33,204 nt of DNA from a virus: the IMG/VR virus record IMGVR_UViG_3300030102_000641, positions 1-33,204 of that record, one strand, 5' to 3'. Position numbers and translations under genes: made by a program. How positions within the stretch are numbered: position 1 is the stretch's first letter; each line of letters begins with the position of its first letter. Below, piece by piece: positions 17,001-23,505 of this stretch. Under the pieces are notes generated by a model. That model did not search any database. It worked only from the letters and a program-made list of their open reading frames with translations, and had not been told where the DNA came from.

Positions 17001-17703
17001 TGCAACACGTCCTCTTGACGCTCTCAACAGATCTATAGGTTTCTTAGCAGACAATGATGTAGCAAAAGATGTTAGACAGGCTGACGGTTTTTTACCAGTG
17101 TTTACACAATCATCTACTAAATACTTTGATAATATATTGGAGGCTTTGATAGGAGAATCAGAAACTCTTACAGGTGAAAACTTACGTGTAAGTAGCAGAG
17201 AGGGTGACATATATGACGCCAACCCACTAGCTCGTATACTAGGTCTAAACATTAAAAGAGGTAAGACAGCTACAGAACAAGCATATACTCTAGCAAATCT
17301 ACAGTCATGGAAGCAAGATCAAAGATCTAACATACCTACCTATGATAGATTGTTTAATGCAGGGCTTGCACCCATGTTAGAAAAACGTATGCAGGTGTTG
17401 TTGTCTAGTAAAAGATTTCAAGATGGTGATTTGGAGTACAAACGAGGCAGGGTAAAGTATGAACTTAAAAAAGCTAGGGATCAGCTACGAGACTACTTTG
17501 ATATTCCTGGCAGTTCAGCTTATTTAGATCAACAAAGATATAGAGCGTCCACCAAAGGAACTAAAGCACAGCAGAAAAAAGCTATGCGTTACATGGAAAG
17601 TTTGGGTGTAGATGCAGAACTGAAAGACTTTAACTTTAGAGAGTTAAAAACTTACGAGTCTTACATAGATCATCTTAATTTGAAAATCAAAACTGGAATG
17701 TAG
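14017..17703 (+). CDS. Giant internal virion / DNA-ejection protein
   Basis: 1228 aa, last gene of the plus block. A polar N-terminus precedes an Ala/Lys/Arg-rich helical region (about 175-270) and a long helical body. Several Gly/Ala-rich hydrophobic patches lie near 610-660, 830-865 and 880-895 and could insert into a membrane. Size, position after the muramidase and composition parallel the large ejection proteins of T7-like phages (gp15/gp16), but I see no direct sequence match, so the role is inferred. The ATG overlaps the muramidase stop. A terminator-like hairpin follows the TAG stop. Confidence 0.75.
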   Translation: MTTLNDFYKEYGIETDASKDIDSSVPEYRDNTQFDDMFESDTREGEKLKKQDLYRRDRLNKIRNYMIGKKGAAYRTAKAETVVEDFVDSMRRFNTNIVATAGEARYISKADDETKRAAKEAYELYDSLGNVFVNDGVFGAVDGVKDYILAVATDPTNYLGLVTGFAGKAGALGVSEASKAAIKNAVAAAARRAAQSGATKEAAKKAGDEAAEAMIKKLTGSGYTKASMTRAAESAAKAARAKVRFEAGRRAARRATIEGGEVTLTEGRLKPRTIKFGMQQAGKKAVLQTTAIDSLLAGYQDVAIQDLYLDVGAQEKYSALQTGLSLALGGVAGGLHYTFGKADGLSGFAEAADMARAGTRGEEFPLKKFKAAKEELKKLKQSGADKATIKKQQRLVNKLQSEAIGKPLLAKKSIDKAASEMKDAIKSWGEKVRSGKEELAKGEGNQIMPESLLSQIMLGYTTADKAASKGPMPIGGLAKIFNENGIKFSKKTKVSDVMTNLLQYMPEEELKEISKLFKKETSIDLGTTATLAVDLGDIIAATTSGAGSTLSVMAAVRRATDAGVVSGNEILATALEQKEVRDTLEKEGILGVTKRAKGLGYAQNVWKRLLVSSPATTAANVAGFAQFYGGQGVADIFASGQLYIAGIGAASVGNKELSQELFRKSRVYRSIQTQKMKNFLDPLSTYETFVSLMDDIGDNKEFKGLLFETIGGGVERTAKRYNVDVNNPVIKNAEIFADASMTITGVRIQDTFTKSQMFMTELDKYVRLKHDKNLIDVLKSGDLAMLDDDVIGGAVDTTLRSVFSKDYTTDDQYLGAVARAVEQASNTPVLGTVIPFGRFMNNVVATAYQWSPLSFAGVASRIYKKEPGIKTNEAFARSLVGTTGLVLAMQLDDERQKKGLGVNEIEMSGTVMDVRNVFPFSLFLVAGRVGNLTAKGETVPPELIEELGNQLAIGQVARDLQFGNDVFNAIDFFSSGGRGADLDALYKSLGNVAAGATRPLDALNRSIGFLADNDVAKDVRQADGFLPVFTQSSTKYFDNILEALIGESETLTGENLRVSSREGDIYDANPLARILGLNIKRGKTATEQAYTLANLQSWKQDQRSNIPTYDRLFNAGLAPMLEKRMQVLLSSKRFQDGDLEYKRGRVKYELKKARDQLRDYFDIPGSSAYLDQQRYRASTKGTKAQQKKAMRYMESLGVDAELKDFNFRELKTYESYIDHLNLKIKTGM

Positions 17704-17745
17704 AATAGCCGCCAACGTTAAGTCAACGGCTACCCTTTTATTTTA
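17704..17745. terminator. Convergent terminator hairpin between plus and minus blocks
   Basis: TAGCCG at 17706-17711 pairs with CGGCTA at 17727-17732 around a 15-base loop, followed on the plus strand by CCCTTTTATTTT. It occupies the 34-base gap between the stops of the two convergent blocks. The U-rich tract is better on the plus side; termination of the minus transcript here is plausible but weaker. Confidence 0.6.
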
Positions 17746-17941
17746 AACCATACTTTTCTGCAGCGTGTTTAGCTATCATAAGTATGTCATCTATGTCCTG
17801 TAAAGCTCTAGCTTTGTATAGACCATCACATAAGTTTTCTTCTATGTGTTTTCTTACAGGCCATAGCTTTACCTCTAGCTCCTCAAAGAAAAGCTTTAGT
17901 TTTTTCTCCATGTGTATCTGTGCTTCACGCTCTAGATTCAT
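17738..17941 (-). CDS. Small helical protein, last gene of minus block
   Basis: 67 aa, charged and helical (starts MNLEREAQIHMEKK), with no motif I know. The ATG shares one base with the stop of the gene upstream (TAATG) and has no strong ribosome site of its own, so it probably depends on re-initiation. An internal Met at position 11 is an alternative start. Confidence 0.55.
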   Translation of the reverse strand: MNLEREAQIHMEKKLKLFFEELEVKLWPVRKHIEENLCDGLYKARALQDIDDILMIAKHAAEKYGLK

Positions 17942-18132
17942 TATACTTTTGTTGGTATCTCAGTACAATAAGCAGACACGGTGGATTCAGAAGAGGGCTT
18001 ATTACTCATAAGCTCACTAGTTATATAAGCTGCACCATTTCTACACATCTCCATAGTGGGATATACATGATCAATTGCTTGGACTCTAATAAATCCTGGT
18101 GCAACAGACATTATGATCACTAGTACATACAC
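17941..18132 (-). CDS. Small exported or membrane protein (GTG start)
   Basis: 63 aa from a GTG at 18132, whose G is the last base of the preceding TAG stop. The first 20 residues (MYVLVIIMSVAPGF...) are hydrophobic and signal-like. The rest contains two Cys (in MEMCRNG and AYCTEIP) that could form a disulphide after export. Alternative starts are GTG 18120 and ATG 18111. It has no known family and is coupled at both ends. Confidence 0.6.
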   Translation of the reverse strand: MYVLVIIMSVAPGFIRVQAIDHVYPTMEMCRNGAAYITSELMSNKPSSESTVSAYCTEIPTKV

Positions 18133-18251
18133 TACTCAACGCTCTCGACTACTTCATGCTGCTTAATCTCTGCTGACACTGATACCTTTGGTATATAAGT
18201 TACTGTTTGTAACGCTATAAACACAGCCGCAATTAATCCAATTATTTCCAT
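18132..18251 (-). CDS. 39-aa membrane microprotein
   Basis: The peptide starts MEIIGLIAAVFIALQTVTYI and continues with a polar tail ending VVESVE. Residues about 3-20 form one membrane helix. AAGGAAAA lies eight bases before the ATG and overlaps the TAA of the RNR gene. The TAG stop shares one base with the next GTG. Ribosome site and both junctions support a real gene; function unknown. Confidence 0.6.
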   Translation of the reverse strand: MEIIGLIAAVFIALQTVTYIPKVSVSAEIKQHEVVESVE

Positions 18252-18262
18252 TTTATTTTCCT

Positions 18263-20212
18263 TTATGTTAAGTCAACTAGCTCACACGTATCGCCACTAC
18301 AGGCGAGTGTTTGCATAGCTGCAGTGTTATCTTCCTTTTCATAATCACACAAAGCTGACCACTCTATGTTACGAGGCATAGCTTTGAGGAGCACGTTGTA
18401 CTCTTCTTTGCTACACTCCTGATAGGGTGCTTGTTGGTATGTGTGATCTGAGTGGGGTAGGAAGGATATACCACTCATTTCGTCAAAGTGTTTGTACACA
18501 AACGCACCTACATCTAGCCATTCGTCTTCACGGACAGTGCAGGTAATACTAGGTTTGTGCTCACACCAATGTCTTTGATACATTAGCCATGTCTCCAGTT
18601 GTTCAATAGCTGTTAGATCATTTCGAGTAACTGCTTTGTTAGGAGACTTTATAGGAAAACTAAACACTACAGTGGTGTCAGGTTTCATAACGCATGGCTC
18701 GTTTGGTATGCCTTGATCTTTCATAAACTGTGTAAGTGGATCATTTACGTCAGCGCGAACAGTACGGATATAGTATGCACTATGGCGAGAATGTATGCCA
18801 CTGGCACTGTCAACCAATTGTGATACGGTTCCCGATGGCTTATTGCAGCTAATCGAAACAGAGCAGGGTATGTTAAAAAGACTAGCATATTCAGTATTAG
18901 TAGATACAGATACATTTCTTAAAAACTCCAATGTTTTATCAAGACCTTTGTTCTTTGTTGTCATCAAAGGATTATCCATTATCCCTGTGAGTGACACACC
19001 CAACAGTCGTTCTTCTTCGGTATTTCGCTGCCACACCTTTCGCAGATATGGGAACTTAGTATATGTGGACTGAACTGTTCCAAGAATCGTTGCAAGCCTG
19101 ACTTTTCTCGCAATAGAATCCACGTCATCTCCAGCCCTGACAACAACTTCCGTAAGATTGCAGAACTGATACGGCCTGAGTATGATTTCACTACAGGGAT
19201 TAGTTCCAAACTCGTGTTCTGGATCACGCCTGTCATACTTTGCAGCCTGTTTCTTAGATGCTTCACGATTAAATATTCCCCTTTCACCAGATTTACTTTC
19301 AACGAGTGATGACCACTCACGCAAGAAGGACTCCATGTCGGGCTTCTCTGTGTAAGATACAGAGTTGTTTGCTAGAGCACGATGTCCTGCGTTTTCCCAC
19401 CACTGTCCTGACTTAGCGTGACGCATACGATCATCACTCAGGTTCGACAATGATATCATAGCACTACGTCTAACGCCACCAGAAACTACTATCTGCCCTA
19501 CAAAACACATAATGTCGTGACATTCTAGTGCATTTAGTTTACGTCCTTGTGCGTTCTTAAATGTCTGCACAGTAAAGTTAAACAGATCAACTAAAGGCGC
19601 TGGGCCTGATGCTCTACCACCAAATGTTTGTAGTCTAGCACCTGCTGGTCTAATCTTAGACATGTTCCACTTAGGTATCTCACCAGCCCACAGTAAAGCA
19701 AGTAGCTGTCTGAAAGATTTAGCCCAACCCTCTTTGCTGTCTTGTACTACAATAGTAGTCTCGCTATCGTACAACTCAGGCACTTCAGCTAACTTGTTTA
19801 TGTATTGTCTCTCAACACTGAAGCCAACGCCTGTACCACACAATAGGATAAACATAGCCTCATCAAAAGACTTAGGATCATCCACAGGTAAATAGCTGCA
19901 GTTGTAGATACATGTGTTGTCTCTATCTGCTGCTGCTCCTGCAGTCATCATGGCTCTCATGGATGGCATAACCTCTAGGTTAAGTATAGCTTGTCTTATC
20001 TCAGCATAGTCTTTCTTGCCTAGCATATCACCGACAATGTTCTTCATGTAACGGTCAACTGTCTCTGCCCAACTCTCACGTCTTAGTTCGTTAGGTAGCC
20101 ACTTAGAATATCTAGATTTATGTATAAACGTTTGATAATCTGTGGGAAGTATGTTACCTGACTCCAGTTCATTGTAATATTCAAATGCTTCGATGTCACT
20201 AGCGTTGATCAT
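18263..20212 (-). CDS. nrdJ: Class II (B12-dependent) ribonucleoside-triphosphate reductase
   Basis: 649 aa, full length for a monomeric class II enzyme of the Lactobacillus RTPR type. It would reduce ribonucleotides to deoxyribonucleotides with adenosylcobalamin as radical source. Visible residues: NPCSEI with C340 and E342, C351 in QFCNLTEV, the partner Cys in the NTCIYNC segment (C101 or C105, probably C105), and a C-terminal redox pair C638/C643 (CSGDTC). These fit RTPR C408/E410, C419, C119 and C731/C736. No small subunit or glycyl-radical motif is present. GGGAGA precedes the ATG, which overlaps the stop of a 58-aa gene (ATGA). It supplies dNTPs for phage replication and implies a host with cobalamin. 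Confidence 0.95.
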   Translation of the reverse strand: MINASDIEAFEYYNELESGNILPTDYQTFIHKSRYSKWLPNELRRESWAETVDRYMKNIVGDMLGKKDYAEIRQAILNLEVMPSMRAMMTAGAAADRDNTCIYNCSYLPVDDPKSFDEAMFILLCGTGVGFSVERQYINKLAEVPELYDSETTIVVQDSKEGWAKSFRQLLALLWAGEIPKWNMSKIRPAGARLQTFGGRASGPAPLVDLFNFTVQTFKNAQGRKLNALECHDIMCFVGQIVVSGGVRRSAMISLSNLSDDRMRHAKSGQWWENAGHRALANNSVSYTEKPDMESFLREWSSLVESKSGERGIFNREASKKQAAKYDRRDPEHEFGTNPCSEIILRPYQFCNLTEVVVRAGDDVDSIARKVRLATILGTVQSTYTKFPYLRKVWQRNTEEERLLGVSLTGIMDNPLMTTKNKGLDKTLEFLRNVSVSTNTEYASLFNIPCSVSISCNKPSGTVSQLVDSASGIHSRHSAYYIRTVRADVNDPLTQFMKDQGIPNEPCVMKPDTTVVFSFPIKSPNKAVTRNDLTAIEQLETWLMYQRHWCEHKPSITCTVREDEWLDVGAFVYKHFDEMSGISFLPHSDHTYQQAPYQECSKEEYNVLLKAMPRNIEWSALCDYEKEDNTAAMQTLACSGDTCELVDLT

Positions 20213-20385
20213 AATCTCTCCCTTATATTTAAATTTTCTATGTTCACATCGTCTATGTCGTGAAACGTATTGTGTATCAGATCGTGTACATCTTCCACAT
20301 GTGCGTCCTCTACAGTTGACAGAACGTTACACGGCTCATCTACCTCTAGTAGAAATGTAACGCTAAACTTTTTCTTTCCTATCAC
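20209..20385 (-). CDS. 58-aa acidic protein upstream of RNR (GTG start)
   Basis: It starts at GTG 20385, which overlaps the TGA of the DUF3310 gene (GTGA), with AAGGGAA eight bases upstream. The peptide starts MIGKKKFSVTFLLEVDEP and continues with an Asp/His/Val-rich stretch ending NIRERL. Its TGA overlaps the RNR ATG. The reading frame fills the otherwise empty 169-bp gap exactly. The function is unknown; a beta-strand-rich small regulator is one guess. Confidence 0.6.
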   Translation of the reverse strand: MIGKKKFSVTFLLEVDEPCNVLSTVEDAHVEDVHDLIHNTFHDIDDVNIENLNIRERL

Positions 20386-20678
20386 TTGTGTATTTCCCTT
20401 AATGTTTCGTTAGCCCAAGTCAGATACTGCTGTGCTTTCTTTAAATCCTCTACAGGTGTAGCATTTTTATACATAGCCCTGTGGTTGTACTTCATAACGT
20501 TACCTCTACAGTATGCAACAAAACCCTCTTTACCTAAGACTTGTTTAATATAATCTATACACTCAACCCCATCATTTAAATTATAGTGTGCAGGTTTATC
20601 TACTGGATCAAAACTAATTATATCTGTGTCATCAAACAATGTTTGTCCGTTCATAGTAAGTGTATCAATAGTATCCAT
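20382..20678 (-). CDS. DUF3310 protein (T7 gp1.7-like)
   Basis: 98 aa. The core from about residue 26 has the DUF3310 pattern: VDKPAHYN, GVECIDYIKQVLG, FVAYCRGNVMKYNHRA and a C-terminal LKKAQQYLTWA helix. In T7 the homologous gp1.7 was reported as a nucleotide kinase acting on dTMP and dGMP; that this copy does the same is inference. It sits two genes upstream of RNR, which fits nucleotide metabolism. It starts with a TAATG overlap and ends with a GTGA overlap. Confidence 0.85.
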   Translation of the reverse strand: MDTIDTLTMNGQTLFDDTDIISFDPVDKPAHYNLNDGVECIDYIKQVLGKEGFVAYCRGNVMKYNHRAMYKNATPVEDLKKAQQYLTWANETLREIHK

Positions 20679-21028
20679 TATGCGCTTCCTTGTGTTTTTG
20701 TATATCTAGTAAGTTTTAGAACTTTACCGTCAGTACCCTCTACCTTTTCGTACAGTGGTGCATCTTCTTCGTTCTCGTAACCTACTAGTTCATTTCTGTG
20801 TTCTTCTACTAAATTATATAGGTCTTGATCGTATTGTGCAAGCTCTAAAAATGCACCCATCAACGTAGCTAAATGCACTAAGTATGATGTGTCTTCTGGA
20901 GTTAACATATTAAGTTCGCCTACAACTAGACCAGTGTTTAACTCTCCTGTCCATCTACCCTTGCCATCAAAAGAACAAGGCTTCAAGACTAGAGCTACTT
21001 CGTCTTTTCCTATTGCATATTTTGTCAT
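20678..21028 (-). CDS. Conserved phage protein, unknown function
   Basis: 116 aa, acidic. It starts MTKYAIGKDEVALVLKPCSF. A central hydrophobic helix (YLVHLATLMGAFLELA, about 49-64) is too polar at its ends for a clear membrane span. I recognise no family with confidence; similar proteins occur beside replication genes in marine phages. The ATG overlaps the endonuclease I stop (ATGA) and its TAA overlaps the next ATG. Confidence 0.7.
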   Translation of the reverse strand: MTKYAIGKDEVALVLKPCSFDGKGRWTGELNTGLVVGELNMLTPEDTSYLVHLATLMGAFLELAQYDQDLYNLVEEHRNELVGYENEEDAPLYEKVEGTDGKVLKLTRYTKTQGSA

Positions 21029-21507
21029 GTTATTTTTTTCTCTCCCTTAAAAGGTATAAGTTTAACTCTAATAGGTTTGCCTTTTTCTTTTAGCCATGCT
21101 TCAGGTATGATACGATGTTCCCATTTGAACTCGTGTTTGTCACACCATTCACAGTATCTAGACTTTGCACCTTTGTACAACTTTGCTTTGCTGTTACTGA
21201 AGACAAACCGTATGTCTAGCTCTGGATGTTGTTCTCGTATGGCTAGATGCTTACGTCTGTCTTCAGTATCAAAGATACCCTTTGTCTCTATTATGATACC
21301 ATTGTCTAAAATAAAATCAGGCGTGTACGTTCTATAGCGTAAGTCTTCCCACTCTATTTTTAAACGTTCATACCTGACTTTTTCTTGGTGATCTTTTAGG
21401 TACTCAGCGATTTCATTTTCTAATCCACTGCGATACCTTCTAGAGCTACTCCTTCTTCTCTTTGGGTTTCTCAACCCACGCTTCGTTTTCTGGGGTGTTT
21501 GGGTCAT
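21025..21507 (-). CDS. T7-type endonuclease I (Holliday junction resolvase)
   Basis: 160 aa. It closely follows T7 gp3: RSGLE (E30), YTPDFIL (D64), IIETKG (E74, K76) correspond to T7 E20, D55, E65, K67 with near-identical spacing. REQHPELDIRFVFS and KLYKGAKSRY are also conserved. It resolves branched DNA and in T7 helps degrade host DNA. A 26-residue basic N-terminal extension (KRRRSSSRRYR) precedes the domain. Its first 62 bases overlap the end of the upstream gene in another frame. No strong ribosome site precedes the ATG, so a later non-ATG start is possible. Confidence 0.93.
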   Translation of the reverse strand: MTQTPQKTKRGLRNPKRRRSSSRRYRSGLENEIAEYLKDHQEKVRYERLKIEWEDLRYRTYTPDFILDNGIIIETKGIFDTEDRRKHLAIREQHPELDIRFVFSNSKAKLYKGAKSRYCEWCDKHEFKWEHRIIPEAWLKEKGKPIRVKLIPFKGEKKIT

Positions 21508-21739
21508 CTGCTATAAAGTGTCCTTTTTCGTTACGAGCACGAACCATCTCTGTCTCTACATTTAAAGACTTCTCTAGTTCTCGTGTCTTCATCTCCCCAA
21601 CAAACTTAACACACTGTAGCCAGTGCTCTAGCATATTAACAGATACTAGGTTCTGCTGCAACAGTTGTACAATCTCTTTTTCTTTATCAGACATATCGTC
21701 TGTTGCATAGTCTTTGTCGTTGATTGTTATTGTAGTCAT
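21446..21739 (-). CDS. Small acidic protein (DUF6447-like)
   Basis: 97 aa. It starts MTTITINDKDYATDDMSDKE, similar to short phage proteins called DUF6447 (from memory, moderate certainty). A helical middle is followed by a charged tail. The ATG shares one base with the nuclease stop (TAATG), and its last 62 bases overlap endonuclease I. Its function is unknown. Confidence 0.7.
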   Translation of the reverse strand: MTTITINDKDYATDDMSDKEKEIVQLLQQNLVSVNMLEHWLQCVKFVGEMKTRELEKSLNVETEMVRARNEKGHFIADDPNTPENEAWVEKPKEKKE

Positions 21740-22602
21740 TAATATTCACCTCTTAGTTTTGTGTAATGTACGGTTGGTGGTTCTTTCTTACCACTGTATA
21801 CCTTTGATGGTAAACTCTTTAGATTAGGCCAGCATTTAATCTTGTGGTTACAGAATGTACAGGACTTGGGTAGCTTATAGTTACCACTAGCCTTACCTCT
21901 GTATACCTCTGGCTCGTCTGTAAAGCATCTCTCAAATGGTGCATTGCTTTCAAGGTAGGTGTGTACATCCTTTATCTTTTGTAGCACTTTGTCCTTGTCT
22001 ACGTCTGCTGCTGAGACATACTTGAAACTACCGTTGTTTTTATTTACAACCCACCAACCACCAACTTTTTTGTTAGCTGCTGTGGCGTAGCCTACAAGCT
22101 GTGGCACGTAACCAAAAGTATCGCCACTCTCTAACGTGTAGAAGTCAACAAACTTGTTTTCGTATGACCAAGTACTAGCTGACTTAACATCATCTATCTT
22201 GCCATCCAGTAGCATGTCATACTCACCTGACAGTTCGTCTTTATCGTTGAGTTGCATTGACACCTTTTCGTTATCACCAAACTGTACGCCAGATGCTCTG
22301 AGCAAACCTTTTAGTAGAGCCTCTACCATATCACCAAATATCATGTTGACTTTAAATGACGTAGGCAGAGGCTCCTGATGATCGGGATCATTCTTCTCGA
22401 ACCATAGCTGACACTTCGGACGCCCAACGTTGGACATCCTAAGTTTAAACTCTTGTTTACCCTCTGCAGTATTAAACTGCTTGTCAAGAGCAGCACCAAT
22501 ATCTTCCTTAATTTTATCAATGATATCCTGAGACATCTCAGACTTACCATCAATAGCGTTTCTAAGATACTGATGCAATGCTAGTTCAGCAGGGTGGTTC
22601 AC
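21739..22602 (-). CDS. Cas4/RecB-like PD-(D/E)XK nuclease with Fe-S cysteines
   Basis: 287 aa from a GTG at 22602 that overlaps the upstream TGA. Core motifs are GEYD (D129), DDVKSAS (D138 and K140) and PQLVGYA (Q168, Y172), the pattern of RecB/Cas4 exonucleases. C64 (GRPKCQLWF) together with C248, C251 and C257 (CTFC...C) matches the four-cysteine Fe-S site of Cas4 and AddB. In the T7-like order it occupies the position of a recombination exonuclease (T7 gp6 role), next to the SSB-like protein. 5'-3' exonuclease activity is inferred. There is no CRISPR locus nearby, so an adaptation role is unlikely. Confidence 0.85.
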   Translation of the reverse strand: MNHPAELALHQYLRNAIDGKSEMSQDIIDKIKEDIGAALDKQFNTAEGKQEFKLRMSNVGRPKCQLWFEKNDPDHQEPLPTSFKVNMIFGDMVEALLKGLLRASGVQFGDNEKVSMQLNDKDELSGEYDMLLDGKIDDVKSASTWSYENKFVDFYTLESGDTFGYVPQLVGYATAANKKVGGWWVVNKNNGSFKYVSAADVDKDKVLQKIKDVHTYLESNAPFERCFTDEPEVYRGKASGNYKLPKSCTFCNHKIKCWPNLKSLPSKVYSGKKEPPTVHYTKLRGEY

Positions 22603-23438
22603 TGGTCAAAGTCCTCCACATCGACTATGTTGGCAACTATATCCTGGTCAGATGGGGATAGTGTTTCCACATTATTCTCTTCCCACTTACCAATAACGTA
22701 CTCGTTACTAGAATCAATGTAGTCTAAGAAGTTCTGCAGTGTTTCATTATCACCGTCAGCCAAGCCAACAAACTCACTGAGTGAGGCGTTAGTTACCATG
22801 TATGGATTGCCGTTAGGCAAGCTACGTGTTTCACCAAGTAGAGCTATGGTGTGCTCTGCAGGTGAGATCTTCTTCTTCATTAGTTTACCTACTACGGCAT
22901 CAATGTACTTGAGACTGTCTCTGTTCTTAACATCCATCACAAAGTCAAACTCATCATCGTAACCTGTGGCAGGTTCACCACCTTCGTAGAAAGCGCCAAC
23001 TAGTTTAGCTTTACCCATCATAACTTTGACACGGCTAACACTGCGTATCAAGTCCTGTTGATCTTTAGGTAGAGCTTGGAAGTCCTTGATGTAACCTGAC
23101 GGTCTACCAAGATTGAACGTACCAAGTGTGTCTTTCAAGTCAACGTTAAGTGAGTTGGACATGACAGACTTCTGCATAGTCTTGTTCTCACTATCCCAAC
23201 GCTGCCACTTCTGACGCTCTGCAAATAGTCTGACTTCTACTTCTCTGGCGTATACTACATCATCTTCAGATGTAATCTTGAACACAGGTGAAGAGGCTAC
23301 CTTGCCATCAACAACTTCTTGTATAACTGTACCTGTAATCCTACGTAGACTAGACTGTGACTGTGTTGTAGGACTTGAGAATCCCATAGCATCAGACAAG
23401 TTCATGTTGTCTACTTTAAGTGCGACTGCATTTTCCAT
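22599..23438 (-). CDS. Putative single-stranded DNA-binding protein with acidic tail
   Basis: 279 aa. I choose ATG 23438 (MENAVALKV), which has AAAGG eight bases upstream; the frame opens five codons earlier. The body is mixed alpha/beta. The last 30 residues are strongly acidic and end VDVEDFDQ. An acidic tail with an aromatic near the end is characteristic of SSBs such as T7 gp2.5, which bind polymerase and helicase through it. I see no clear OB-fold signature, so the call rests on tail, length and position between polymerase and exonuclease. It lies just downstream of its own promoter. Confidence 0.6.
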   Translation of the reverse strand: MENAVALKVDNMNLSDAMGFSSPTTQSQSSLRRITGTVIQEVVDGKVASSPVFKITSEDDVVYAREVEVRLFAERQKWQRWDSENKTMQKSVMSNSLNVDLKDTLGTFNLGRPSGYIKDFQALPKDQQDLIRSVSRVKVMMGKAKLVGAFYEGGEPATGYDDEFDFVMDVKNRDSLKYIDAVVGKLMKKKISPAEHTIALLGETRSLPNGNPYMVTNASLSEFVGLADGDNETLQNFLDYIDSSNEYVIGKWEENNVETLSPSDQDIVANIVDVEDFDQ

Positions 23439-23476
23439 AATTTTACCTTTCATATGTAAAAAGTTTCAGAGTTAGA

Positions 23477-23505
23477 GTTATATCATTAAACGTCCTTTGT
23501 GTCAA
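23477..23505 (-). promoter_or_regulatory. Strong sigma70-type promoter upstream of the SSB-like gene
   Basis: On the minus strand, TTGACA (23505-23500), a 17-base spacer and TATAAC (23482-23477). The -35 lies in the last polymerase codons (Leu-Asp-Thr). Expected transcription start is near 23470, about 30 bases before the ATG at 23438. Confidence 0.75.

Noticed and set aside
18979-19320. 113-aa frame with zinc-ribbon-like Cys pairs inside the RNR gene
   Set aside because: It is out of frame with a fully intact RNR; the Cys pairs arise from the shifted codons, and no start signal supports it.
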